A stretch of 31,708 nt of DNA. Source: Chara braunii. Lineage: Eukaryota; Streptophyta; Charophyceae; Charales; Characeae. The notes beneath the pieces are model-generated. The model ran no database searches. It was not told the origin of the DNA and saw only the letters and a list, made by a program, of their open reading frames with translations. Positions within the stretch are counted from its first letter, which is position 1. Each line of letters opens with the position of its first letter. Of this stretch, positions 9,490 through 20,026 are shown piece after piece. The translations under genes were made by a program, and so were the position numbers. Location: positions 39,419 to 71,126 of the forward strand of contig BFEA01000868.1 in assembly GCA_003427395.1 (NCBI GenBank), in the 5' to 3' direction.

Positions 9490-9540
<51 letters not shown>
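9489..9540. repeat. AC microsatellite, about 25 units
   Basis: Uninterrupted (AC)n dinucleotide run ending at ACGTG. Length in assemblies is often unreliable for such tracts. Confidence 0.95.
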
Positions 9541-9543
<3 letters not shown>

Positions 9544-9733
9544 ATACGTTGTCCTTGCCCCCCTTAATCACATTATTCTCAAATTGATAGCGCTGAGTGA
9601 AAACTGTGAAATTCCAAACCGGCGAAGATGATTCAAGTTAATTAGAGAGTTTGAGAGAAAACAAGGCCCCCCACTCTTTTCTTTTATTATCCCCCTCTGT
9701 GCTCTTGCTGTGCTGTCTCGGTGCGACTACCGT

Positions 9734-10060
9734 CTTCACCTGAATAGAGCACCGACCGATCCATATCTCAGAGTATGTGGACAGAAAAATGAGCCGAAAA
9801 ATATAGCTATAATGACCAGGCGTTCTATTCGGGTGAAGATAATAACAGGAGGGTTGAGAGTGAGAGGCCATCCCTGCCGCGAACACATTCCACTACCGTT
9901 TGCAGACGGAATGCTATGTTTTGTTCTCGCCGAACCATTAATATACCAGGTGAGCCTCACGTTTTCTTCACCCCAATAGAACACCGGGTTATGGTTGTAT
10001 TGGGGGCAACTTTTAGACCAGATGCAGCGATAATGACCAGCAGGTGTTTCGTTCGGGTAA
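9734..10060. repeat. Alternating inverted 20-bp motif, four copies
   Basis: A motif close to GGTGTTCTATTCGGGTGAAG occurs as minus at 9734-9753, plus at 9819-9838, minus at 9966-9985 and plus at 10043-10060. The two minus/plus pairs are about 105 and 95 bp long and repeat with a period of about 225-232 bp. Each plus copy is preceded by ATAATGACCAG (9809 and 10030). This is the outline of a duplicated foldback or MITE-like unit. No transposase frame is nearby. Confidence 0.6.
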
Positions 10061-11634
10061 AAACGGTATAGGGTATAGGCTATGTGTCTCCTAGCTGGAC
10101 GGAAGGCCTCTCGCTTTCAGCCCCCTTCTGCCAGAGCAAGTCGACTCGCGCAAGGCACTCCGGGAGGGGGGAGGAGTTGGCGAAACAGATGCCCAACTTC
10201 CACTTTCCATGATGCACCGACACAACAGTCGGCCAAATTCCATTATTATTTTATTATTATTATTTTATTTTTTTTGGAAAATTAACATAGATCTGATGAT
10301 ATTGAAGGAATGCCTTGATGGTTGCAGCTGGCTTAAAGCTATGTATGACAAAACCAAAAAATGAAGAGGACAGGGGAAAAAAGGAGAGTTGGGACCGAGT
10401 TCTTTTCATAAGGTTGAAGGGGAACTGATGCAGTCCTTCCATTATCGACATCATTAATGAATTTGATCTGAAATGTTTGAAGGTTTTTCCGTCTCTCTTC
10501 TTCTCTATTTTATTTATTTATTTATTTATTTTAATGGTTGAATTAAGATTCTTGTTTAGCATACCAAGCTAAGATAACAAAAGGAGGGCGGGGTAGGATC
10601 CTGAGTGGTGGTTTAGCCCTTTAACTGATCGTTTTTTTTTTTTGTTTTTTTTTTTTTTCTTTCGAGGGCTGGAAGGTTGCTTGGTTTGTGTCGTTCAATG
10701 GTTAGATTTGATGTTCCACCATAACTACTGAATACATCAATTTGTCCTTCTCCACCCTTCTCCTTTTTTTAAAAAAAAAATTAACGCAAAATGATAATAG
10801 AATTACTTTGCTTTGCCAAAAAGGTAACAAACACATGGATGATTCAAGTTTGGGTCGAAGAAACGATTATTAAAACAAAGTTTGCGGGAACATTTGAGGG
10901 AGTGGGAAAAAACACCAACCCCAGTGGACTTACAAAAAAAAAAAAACTTAGGAATGCAGAAAACCGATCGATAGTAAACGCAATCATAGATGTACAAAAA
11001 GCCTTTGAATTGCAATCATACATACCCTGATTAAAACTCATTATTATTCTCATTTATACTCTTTTTTTTATTCTCTTTTCTTTCCCCTCCCCCTCCTTTT
11101 TTTTTGTTTTTAAGAGATCTTGAAGACTAATTTCGCATACATAGTTGATTAAGTTCTCCCTCCATACCCATTATAACGTGGTGGGCCAGTGATCAAGCAA
11201 TGATTAACAAAATAAGCGAAAAACAAAACAAAAGAGACGAGGGTAGCAAATCGAATCTTCAGTTAATTTTGAATTAATCAGAAAAGGAGAGGAATAAAAT
11301 CCTCTTATATGCATTTAGCAATTTATTAAAAATTCATCCATATGGGAAGGTAACAAGTTAGGGGGGGAGACAGTGAGAGCGAGTAGGTATATGGAGAAGG
11401 AGGAAGAAGGTGAAGAGATGGAGGGAAAAAAAAAGGAAAAGGAAGAAGTAAATGAGAAAATCCAAATTTCTATAGATCCTGGGCTTGTGTCGTTGCCTTG
11501 GGGTTTTGGAGATAGCTGTGCGAGGAGGTTGGGGGTTTACAGGGGGCTGAGATGAGGAGGGAGGTTTCGTTACTAGGAAGAGGGGTTGGAGTGGAAGAGG
11601 GGGAGGTGATGGGGAGTCCGAGGAGGAGGCTTCC

Positions 11635-12819
11635 TCAATCTCCGATTTTCCAGACTTCTTCCTCCTGGTGGGAGCCTGATGCGCCTGCTTCCCCTTCCTC
11701 TTCATCACTAACTATCCTATGCCTAAAGCTAACACATTTCCTATACCTCTTTCTCGAGGAAAGAAACAATCTGGGATAGTCTGGCACAAATGGCGGCGAA
11801 GGTTCCAACGGCAGAGTCGGATGGAATACGTATACAGGCAGCTTGCCGCACGCTTGCTTCCTCAGGTAACGGAACCAGGGTCCTGGACCCCAATCTGCAA
11901 GCTTCTCGAGATGAAGATCCAAAACAGCCTCTTTGCCAAGGGAGCAGAAAAAATCCTTGAAAAAAGCGGTGACTGGGAAGGCTAGGAATGACGACGTTGC
12001 CAATCCAGGGAGGTTCTGTAACAACGTTAGAAGCCCTTCTCCGACCCAAGATTGTGTCGATCTTGATCCGATCTTCGCAATGCACATAGCGAAACAAAAG
12101 AAGTTCGCTGAGATATCACGAGCGCTCCTGATCTGGAATTCTACCAAGTCGAGCTGAGCTCTTAACAACTCCCGCAGAGATAGTGAAGAAAGGGGGCGCG
12201 AATCTACAACGAGATGATTGAAGATTGTAGGTGAGAAGAGTGAATAGGAAAGTAGTTCGGCCGCGCGCTTCCTCTTTATAATGAAGAGATTCCTTTGATT
12301 ATCTTGGAATGTAAACAAGGCTGCCGAAGAAACATACTCAACGACATCCTCAACGTTGAGCAGATCCCCATAAGTTCATTCTGTAGTACTGCTCTGAACC
12401 TTGATCAATGATGCGGGAAGAAGAAGGGGAAGGAGAAAAAGGTGAAGAGGAAGAAGTGAAGCAGTAGCCGGGTCAATGACAAAAATGCGCTCGAGCACAG
12501 GAACCGTAGAGATGGGCGAAGAAGGCAAACATGACGACGGGGAATCGATGAGTGAGGAGAATTCCTCGCGAAGGGAAGCAGCGGAGACGGGGGAGAGAGA
12601 GTGAGGAAGGAGGTAGGCGGGATAGTGATGTTTCAGAAAGGGGTCATAGAGAGGAGGTCTATCGCGAGGAGGAGAATGAAAGGAGGTGGCGGGGGAGGAA
12701 TGACGGGGTGATGAAGCAGACGAATTGGGGGATGGTGGGATCGAGGGACTTCTGAGGATGGGAGGGGAACCGGAGACAGTAGAAGTGACGGGACTCGGGG
12801 AAAAGGAAGCAGTGTTCAT
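11635..12819 (-). pseudogene. Hypothetical protein, one in-frame TGA
   Basis: A minus-strand frame of about 395 codons runs from ATG at 12819 to the stop at 11635, interrupted only by TGA at 12378-12376. The upstream part is Ser/Pro-rich (about residues 1-50, starting MNTASFSPSPVTSTVSGSPP) and then reads more like a folded region (PPLYDPFLKHHYPAYLLPH, LREEFSSLID). Past the TGA the frame stays open for 246 codons, with hydrophobic and aromatic-rich segments (ANFFCFAMCIAKIGSRS, FLAFPVTAFFKDFFCSLG, WGPGPWFRYLRKQACGK) and ends in an acidic tail (SDEEEGEAGASGSHQEEE). TTTTTTCAG lies just upstream of the ATG and could be a splice acceptor for a 5' exon. I do not recognise a family. It could be a mobile-element protein or a decayed host gene. 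Confidence 0.5.
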
Positions 12820-13005
12820 ATCGGCTGAAAAAATAGAGGGGGGAAGACTTATCGGAAGTTAAATTAGCAGGGTAAGAAATGACTGACCAACTGGCAGATG
12901 AATCGACCGTAAAGACTGGGCTAGGGGGAAGGCAATGACTACAAATAGGAACGCGGGACGGATTAGCATGAAGGGGGGAAGGCTGGCGGATTGAAACGAG
13001 GCAGC
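12820..13005. other. Short intergenic stretch, nothing recognised
   Basis: On the minus strand this would hold the promoter, or a 5' exon, of the hypothetical gene. A pyrimidine tract ending TTTTTTCAG lies immediately upstream of its ATG. No clear TATA box was seen. Confidence 0.4.
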
Positions 13006-13128
13006 CTTTGGCCAAAAACATGCGACGAAAACGACTCGGCCTCTAAGCAGACTGGTGCCTATGGTGTGACTGCAGGTTCGCTTACACAATGGGCGCAGCC
13101 GCTGGCGGACGAAATCCCGAAGCCGCTC
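13006..13128 (+). repeat. Repeat R, copy 2, left part (interrupted)
   Basis: Matches 2520-2640 of the intact copy closely (GCGACGAAAACGACTCGGCC, GCAGGTTCGCTTAC) and stops at GCTC, where the LTR begins. The remainder resumes at 26523. This shows that the Ty3/gypsy element transposed into a pre-existing R repeat. Confidence 0.9.
13125..13128 (+). repeat. Target-site duplication GCTC, left
   Basis: GCTC directly precedes the left LTR and directly follows the right LTR (26523-26526), but is single in the empty-site copy (2637-2640). A 4-bp duplication is within the 4-6 bp range of retroviral-type integrases. Confidence 0.85.
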
Positions 13129-14183
13129 TGTGACTAACCACTTTCTGTAGCGCGCAACTTTCTGCGCAGTTGAATGAGGGGTCCTAAGCTGGGAAGGTTG
13201 GGCTAATTACGGGAGATTGGGATGAATGGGAATTGCATCAGTACCCTCGCTTCTTCGTCTTTTGCGTCGATTCTTTTCGGATGGCCAAGTTGGAGCTGGG
13301 TGTGTCCCGGGACGGGTGATTGATTGGTCGGATGGCTGGCGCGCCGCCAAGCACACGATTAATAAATGTTGACGACGTTTTTTTTTTCTTCGGTTTCATA
13401 ACTTTTTGGGGCGCGGACATCGCGCGGGAATTTGCTTCATTTTTTTTTTAATTTTCTTTTTGAATTCTTTTTCAAATTTTATCGAGCCCCGATGGCTCTC
13501 GGAACTTCCGGAACCTATACTCTTTCTTTTTTGCATTAGTTAGGAATTTAAGAATTTTCTAATTAGAACTTTCTTTTGCCGCGCAGCGCCTTTTTGCTTA
13601 CGCGCTTCTTCGTGTGGCTGCAACGGAATTCTGATTAGCCGGCGCCTTTAATCGGGTGTGTAACTGTAATTTTGGGCTGGCGCCATTGTAACTGTATCTT
13701 TCTTCTTGAGCTTCGTCTTTCCCGCCCTTCTTCTCTTTCTATTGCTGCGTTTTTGTAGCCACGGTCTGCATGATTGGATCGATGCGTGGAGAGTGGCTAC
13801 TTCCCCCACGTCTCGGCCCGGTCATGCAGAACGCACGCACTCCTTCTCTAATCTTCTTTCCAAATCCTTGTAATTCCGTGTTCTTCGCTCAAGCATCCAC
13901 GCAATAAATTCCGGTTGCGCGATTAGTTAGCTCTCTTAACCAACTGTTGGAAGCTCGGGGTTGCGCGATCAGAGAGGGTCGGCACACGAGCGAAGTAAGA
14001 GGTGAGTAGAGCAGGAGTCGGGCGACCCGACGAGCTGGTGCCAAACGCGCGGGGTTGACGCGGGCCACGACGGACTGTGGGCGCGGGCGAACCTGACGGG
14101 TGCGGGAGGACTAAGCGGGGTGACGGCTTCGTGGGTTGGTGCGTGACGACGGACTGTCCGCATCGGAGAGAGAGAGAGAGAGA

Positions 14184-14368
14184 NNNNNNNNNNNNNNNNN
14201 NNNNNNNNNNNNNNNNNNNNNNNNNNNNNNNNNNNNNNNNNNNNNNNNNNNNNNNNNNNNNNNNNNNNNNNNNNNNNNNNNNNNNNNNNNNNNNNNNNNN
14301 NNNNNNNNNNNNNNNNNNNNNNNNNNNNNNNNNNNNNNNNNNNNNNNNNNNNNNNNNNNNNNNNNNNN
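14184..14368. other. Assembly gap (185 N) inside a GA microsatellite
   Basis: The gap sits after a GAGAGA tract. In the right LTR the same interval (about 25167-25179) is only about a dozen bases, a short continuation of the GA-rich tract, so the run of N probably does not represent 185 real bases. Confidence 0.9.
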
Positions 14369-14429
14369 GTTGAGGTTGATGGACGCGGATTTGCTGTTTC
14401 TTTTATCTTTTTCTCCCTCCTGTCTCGTG

Positions 14430-14437
14430 TATATAAA
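14430..14437 (+). promoter_or_regulatory. Candidate TATA box in left LTR
   Basis: TATATAAA in the context CTCGTGTATATAAATTTTGA, identically placed in the right LTR (25240-25247). A second candidate, CTATAAAT at 24885-24892, exists in the right LTR, where the left reads CAATAAAT. Which one drives element transcription cannot be told from sequence. Confidence 0.4.
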
Positions 14438-15738
14438 TTTTGACTTTGGCTCCGGGTGATTTGCCCGTTTCTGTTTTTTTTGGAATCTGGACTTGGGTTT
14501 TTGGCTCACACTTGTCTTTGCGATGTCCATCTCCGATGCACTGTGTGTATGTTGCTGAATGAATGGACGTATGGATGCCATGTTTGGCTGCTTATCCTTC
14601 TACCGGATCCTTGCCTTTGCCTTTGTTTACTGCATTTGATGCACTCGTAAGTAGGATAGGAATTTTATGCAATCGGTAATCCTGTTCTCGTTTTTGCTTG
14701 TCTCTTGACTGGGCTGTTGTGGTTGTTGCATAGTGCATACTCGACAATTACGGAGCGATTAGACGATCGGATGTCTAGCCCCGCGAACACTGCACGAGGA
14801 TGCGTGTAAACGCGATCTGAGTTGCGCACTTACACGCACCCTCGTACGTCGATTCGTCAATCCAGAAGCACCGTCTGACTGGACGCGGGCATCCAGGGTC
14901 CGCGACGAAACAGTCATCCCGTACGAACACGTGCGGGCGCGACTTGGTTCGTGTGGCCTGCACGTGCTCGCACGTGGCGATCTCAATCGGCACGGACCCG
15001 CCCTTAGGCTTCTCGTAGCTCCGCGATGACATGATGAAACGCTCTGAGTGCTCGGAGTCGTTGTCGTACGACCCGGACTACTTCACCCCCTGGGTGAACG
15101 AAATCCTCCGGCAGAGATACCCTTGCCTCACCGAGAACCGACTGTGTCCTAGGGAGTTTCACTGCGCCACCACTAGCGACCCCCGGTGCTCTGATTTCCC
15201 CACTCAGGACCATACCCACTACTTCACCCACCCAGGCTTTGTCGTTATCTCCACCAGCTTCCCTCTCTTTCGCCTTCTTCTTCTGTATCACCAACTCAGC
15301 GTCGTCCCGTGGAAGGCCATAGCTCCATACTGGCCCAGCACGCCTTGCGGAAATTGCCGATGACGCGGCGACCAGAAGACCCCGAACTTCCGGAGGCCTA
15401 ACCCGAACGCGCGACGACCGGCGCCACGTGGCAACTCCCGACGGCCCGACTCATCGGAACCCCACCCACCCCGAAGGGACCTCCCCGCAAATCGTCGGCC
15501 TCGGAACCAATGGCACGCCCGTCCTTGAGCGACCCGTGCATACCATCTGCCTTGTGACCAGAGGTGGTCCGCCCTCTCCGCCAAATTGCACTCGTGCCCC
15601 CGAAAAACCCTGCCACAGGAGATCTGAGTTCTGACCCGGGACTCCAACCCCACTTTTCCAAAAATCCTTGGCACACCCCTTTTCGCACTTCCAGGCCCAC
15701 ATCCTACTCCGATCAGGAAGTCGCGCTGGGCGTGAGGT

Positions 15739-15752
15739 TGGTATCGGAGCCT
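15739..15752 (+). other. Primer binding site, initiator-tRNA-Met type
   Basis: TGGTATCGGAGCCT differs by one base (G for A at the eighth position) from the TGGTATCAGAGC primer site common in plant LTR retrotransposons, complementary to the 3' end of initiator tRNA-Met. It lies at the inner edge of the left LTR, as expected for the start of minus-strand DNA synthesis, and supports the plus orientation. Confidence 0.85.
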
Positions 15753-15891
15753 GACACGTGGCCAGGTCTTAGGAACAATAGCACGCTAATTGGGCGATCT
15801 GGCTAACCGAGGGCGACCTCGACCCCGGAACGCGCATAGATGCGACCCCGTCATCACACGAAGTAGATCGGCTAACCGACGGGCAGCCAAC

Positions 15892-16961
15892 ATGAACGCT
15901 AATGCACAGAATCCGAACCCGCAACAGAATGTTAATCAACCAAATCCTAATCAACCCGCCGCACGAGCACGGGCTCCCATGACTCCGCCTGATCTCTATC
16001 TGTTCGACCCTGCACATCATCTTGCAGGAGCATGGTTGGCCACGCTCCGAGTACAGCAGTATGACGATAACGAAGCTCAGGTAAACATTCCTGCTCGATT
16101 AGGGGGAGATGCTCATCAGTGGTTTAGTACCTATGTATGGGTAGATCTTCCGACCTTCGAGCGGGATTTTTTGAATCGATTTGATTATGTCCATCCAGAG
16201 CAAGCACTTTACATGATCAAGGACCGGGTGCAGAAACCTCTCGAGTCCATCGCAGAGTATTGAAACCGGTTCTACCGAATGTTTGTGAAAACTGAGCGAG
16301 GCGAACAAGTCGGGAGAGATTTGTTTATTGACGGGCTTCACAGCAGAACGATAAGGGCAAAGCTGCGAAAGCAGTTCTCCCCCATCAATCATACATTGCA
16401 ACAGATTATGGCCGCAGCAGAAGAAATGGAACGTAAGTTCGCGGCGAGTTTCCTGGAAGGAGAAAACTATTCTAGGGAAGGGGATTCATCCGAACTTGCG
16501 AGGGCGAGAGCTGAGCTGGCCACATTACAGAACAAATTCGAAAATATGGGATTTGTGTCTGGTCCCGTCACCTATCTGAAACAGATAGGCCCTAAACGAC
16601 CGACCCCGAGTGAGATCCCGAGTGTCCCTATTCCTGTGATTCCAACACCTGTAAGAACGGCACCACCGCCACTGATTGAAAGCCCGGTAAGAACAAATGA
16701 GTCTACTGCTATTTTTGAGCTGACCAAAACGTTAATTAGCCTAATCCAGGAAAGCAAAAAGGAACAGCGGGAGCATAACGCTCGGCTGGAGGCTATGATA
16801 AGGAACATGCGACCCATCGCGGTGCATGCCTCTCCAATCCAACAAGGGCTAGTAGCCCCGGCGCCCGCTCTCGGAGGAGCCGCAGGCAATCTGAACGTCT
16901 GTTATGCATGCCATCAACCAGGGCATCAGCCCGTGACTGCCCCCACCGGCCCCCACAATAA
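15892..16961 (+). pseudogene. gag: Ty3/gypsy Gag with broken CCHC knuckle
   Basis: ATG at 15892 follows a 140-nt leader after the primer site. The N-terminus is Asn/Gln/Pro-rich (MNANAQNPNPQQNVNQPNPN), followed by a retrotransposon-Gag-like domain with LATLRVQQYDDNEAQ, AHQWFSTYV and FERDFLNRF. An in-frame TGA at 16261-16263 interrupts SIAEY/NRFYRMF. The frame then continues through LFIDGLHSRTIRAKLRKQF and a helical Glu/Lys-rich part. The zinc knuckle begins CYACHQPGH, but a one-base change near 16930 shifts the frame. The expected RDC(P) lies in the next frame (16932 onward) and meets TAA at 16959. Gag would form the cytoplasmic particle around element RNA. The original protein was probably continuous with protease and pol. 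Confidence 0.85.
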
Positions 16962-18110
16962 CGGGTCGGAGTTGCACCAATGGTCGCAACCCCTATCGCT
17001 AACGGGCTAGGACAGGTAGGAGCCCTGATGGAAGAAATGGAAGGTGGGGGAAGTGCGTTAGCAACCACGGAGGAGGCTGCTGAGCTCATCCCATTAGATC
17101 AGTATGTATCACTTGGTTATCCCGGGCTCGGCATGATCGGAACGATCAGACTAGCGCCCAAACAGAAAGAATTGGCGGAGTGGCGATGCTCTCCAGGAGA
17201 GATGGAGTCGGGAGGACCCACCTTCGTGATGGGGGAAATCAACGTGCTAAACATCATCCGAGCTTTGGATCATCGGATTCCACTTCCGATCGACCATCTG
17301 CTCTCGATCTCCGAACAGGCTAATGAGCGGATGCTACATCACTGTAAGGCGAACCGAAAATGATTCGCCCTCGCCCGAACCACGAATGTAAAGGCTAAAA
17401 GCCCCACGCCAGATGAAAACACGGCTGGCACGACGGATCCAATATGGGTAGGACTAATACAGAAAGACGACCATTTCTTGCGGATTAAACCCATCCCGTG
17501 GAAATCTGCGGAATGCGATATTGAAATATGGGGAATTCCGTACAATGCAATCATTGACTCGGAAGCTGCTGTTTTGGCTATCTCGCTGAGAGTAGTTGAG
17601 AGGGAAGGTAGGAGAAACGATCTGATCATGCTTACAGAGAAGGATCAGCTCGTTTCGGCAGACGAAGAAAAAATTAAAACGGTGGGAAGAATGACCAATG
17701 TCGCTTTCCGATTGGGAAAGGTGCATGCGTTAGGTGACGTCGTGGTGTTAGATGTAAATACCTACGACGTTCTTTTCGGACTTCCCACTCTTGTGGCATT
17801 ACGAGCGAACCTGGATTTTGAGCGACGGTCAATCATCCTCCGAAATACGGGAGGAAAGCCCTATGTTGTACCTATAAGACTAACTCTTCGTACCACCATC
17901 AACGTAGTCCTGCGAGTTTCGTCGATGATAGCAGGGACTCTTCGTATGATCACCTGGGAAGACTTCGCAGACGATGAGTCATCATCGAGGGATACGGATA
18001 GCAGTGACGAAAATGATCCAGAAATTCTGAAGCTAGCACGACATCGTATTTATTACCCGCCGCCCAGAACGATCGCAAGAACGATGCATCGAACCAGTCG
18101 GAACATCTAA
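16962..18110 (+). pseudogene. Ty3/gypsy protease region with altered active site
   Basis: The frame entered after the knuckle shift stays open apart from TGA at 17361-17363, ending at TAA 18108-18110. The first part (to about 17360) is a linker without a recognised domain. The retropepsin-like part follows: WGIPYNAIIDSEAAVLAIS carries the active-site triad as D-S-E where aspartic proteases have D-S/T-G. A G-to-A change (GGA to GAA) would explain it. Downstream are VLDVNTYDVLFGLPTLVAL, resembling the flap-distal D-I/V-L-L-G segment, and an acidic Ser/Asp-rich linker (DDESSSRDTDSSDENDPE). It would cleave Gag-Pol. With Glu in place of the catalytic Gly neighbour, this copy is probably inactive. 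Confidence 0.8.
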
Positions 18111-20026
18111 AGGACCAAGGCGATGATTTTGTGTGAACCCCTCGTACAGATTTCGAGGATGGCCGATTCCTTGGAACCCCCTCAAACCCTGTACGAAGGA
18201 ATCTGCCCTCTCCTCGCCCGATACAACGACAAAAAACACTACTGCGATATCACAGATCTACCAAAGTCCCTATTGACACCTGCAAAAGAAGTACGATTGT
18301 TACGCCTGGGGGCGGAAGCCAGTTCTTTGGAACCCCCTGGGCGTCTTGAGGCTGAATCAGATGAACTCGTAGTAAAGATTGCAACTAAAACCGTATCGTG
18401 GTAGGATATCTGCGATGGGATCACCCCGGAAGGACACGTGGCCATCCGGGAGGAAGACGCCCAGATGATGGCCACGGTGTTCTCCCGGCGATCGGACCAT
18501 TCGTTTATCTCTGCGCCACCACCCGATGTGGCGAAACAAGCACGCACAAAGCAAATCGACGTACGGATCTGGGATCAACTTTTTGAGTTACACATTCCAC
18601 AGTGCGTACCTGATGAGATTCACCGGGTAATTGCGGATATTCTCACGGAATATCAGGGAGCGATTAGCATAACCGGTACTGACATTGGCTTGTCGTTAGT
18701 TATTCAACATGAAATTCAGACGGTAAATCATTCCCGAATCCACCGCAAGCCCTACCGATACTCCCTAATAGAACGGAAAAAGGCTCTCGAACGAATTCGG
18801 GAATTCGAAGCAAGCGGGTGGATCGAACCCGCCACCGGGCCATGGTCATTTCCCGTAGTGTTAGTACCGAAGAAAAACGGATCAATTCGCATATGCATCG
18901 ATTATCGCAAGCTGAATGAAATCACAATTAAAGATGTGTATCACCTCCCCCGAATTGATGATTTGTTGGATGCGATTGGATGCGCTAATTATTTTAGTAA
19001 GTTTGATATTCGGCATGGCTTCCATCACATTCTGGTCAAGGAGGAAGATAGGCCGAAGACGGCTTTCGCGCTGTTTGAGGGCACGTGGCAGTGGGTTCGG
19101 TGTCCGATGGGGATTTGCAACGCGCCTGCCACGTTTCAGCGATGAACATGATATTCCAAAACTTCGTCAACAAGACACGGCTAACTCAGGGAATGATCAA
19201 CTTTTGCGTGATCGTATACATGGATGATATCCTTGTCTACTTGGAGACCTATCACGGGCATGCGCAACACATTGAGTGGACATTGGGAGCGCTGAGGGAT
19301 GCTGGATTCAAGATCGCACTCGAAAAGAGCGAATTTTTCCTCTCGGAAATTTCGTTCCTAGGTTATGTTGTGACACGTGGAGGATTGCGGCCTGACTCGA
19401 GAAAGGTCGCGGCGGTGAAAGAAGCTCTGGTTCCCACGTCGCTGATGCAGGTTCGAGCCTTCTTGGGGTTGGCATCGTACTATCGCCGTTTCATCAAAGG
19501 CTTCGCCGCGATTGCACAGCCACTAACGGACCTGTTACGAAAGGACCATCCTCTCAGTTGGGACGCAGAGTGTGAGCAGGCCTTTGCGACCCTCAAAGAC
19601 GCTCTGGCGACGACACCTATTTTGATCCGACCGGACCCCTCGAAACAGTTCATTCTTATCACGGACTGGCAACCGGAAGCTATTTTCGCTATTCTAGCGC
19701 AAAAGCAGAACGATGGTCGCGAACACGTCATCGAGTACGCGTCGCGAACGGTGCCAGACGAACGGAGGAATGACTCAGCGCCCCAAGGTGAATGCTATGC
19801 AGTAGTCTGGGGAATCCAGCACTTCCATCCGTAGCTCTATGGGCAGAAGTTCCGCCTCGTGACGGATCATGAGCCTTTGCTGTCTTTGAAGAAACTCACT
19901 AATTACACGGGCATGATTGGACGTTGGGCGGTACGACTACATGAGTGCGACTTCGACATCATCCACCGGAAGACAGAAAAATACGGCAACGCGGACGGAC
20001 TGACACGTCTGCATCGGCCCGCTTAA
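18111..20026 (+). pseudogene. pol: Ty3/gypsy reverse transcriptase and RNase H
   Basis: The same frame as protease continues to about 19140 with one TAG (18402-18404). RT landmarks are SGWIEPATGPWSFPVVLVPK, RICIDYRKLN, the metal-binding YFSKFDIRHGFHHI and CPMGICNAPATFQR. A small deletion (4 bp, or 1 bp) at about 19140 shifts the frame. Translation resumes as AMNMIFQNF and reaches the catalytic VYMDDILVY (YMDD at 19217-19228), then FFLSEISFLGYVV, FLGLASYYRRFI and PLTDLLRKD. RNase H shows its acidic residues in ILITDWQPEAI, ECYAVVWGI, LVTDHEPLL and GNADGLTRL. TAG at 19832-19834 and TAA at 20024-20026 are premature, because coding-like sequence continues. Together these would convert element RNA to double-stranded cDNA. 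Confidence 0.93.

Larger units (their letters stand above)
7367..11340. other. AT-rich, low-complexity intergenic DNA, no gene seen
   Basis: About 4 kb with many T or A runs (8691-8713, 9253-9277, 9419-9434, 10630-10658), a 10-base G run near 7342-7351 just inside gag exon 1, TA stretches and trinucleotide or tetranucleotide repeats (ATT near 10242-10270, TTTA near 10508-10532). Open frames here are short, low in complexity and lack domains. It may include the 5' untranslated end of the DIRS element immediately after 7366, but no terminal repeat was identified. Confidence 0.7.
13129..15738 (+). repeat. 5' LTR (left), contains an assembly gap
   Basis: Aligns along its length with 24100-26522, starting TGTGAC. 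Its 3' terminus differs. The right LTR ends GTGAGGTTTGGGCGTCACA, whereas here GTGAGGT runs straight into the primer site, so about 12 terminal bases including the CA end are missing, apparently by deletion at a TTGG microhomology. It also carries about 37 bp (about 15687-15723) absent from the right LTR, flanked by CGC on both sides. It includes a 185-N gap. A TATATAAA box is at 14430-14437. Long frames on both strands are shared with the other LTR and are probably not genes. Confidence 0.92.

Noticed and set aside
9489-9540. Regular repeat suggesting a CRISPR-like array or satellite
   Set aside because: It is a simple AC dinucleotide run without spacers. No repeat-spacer array exists in the window.
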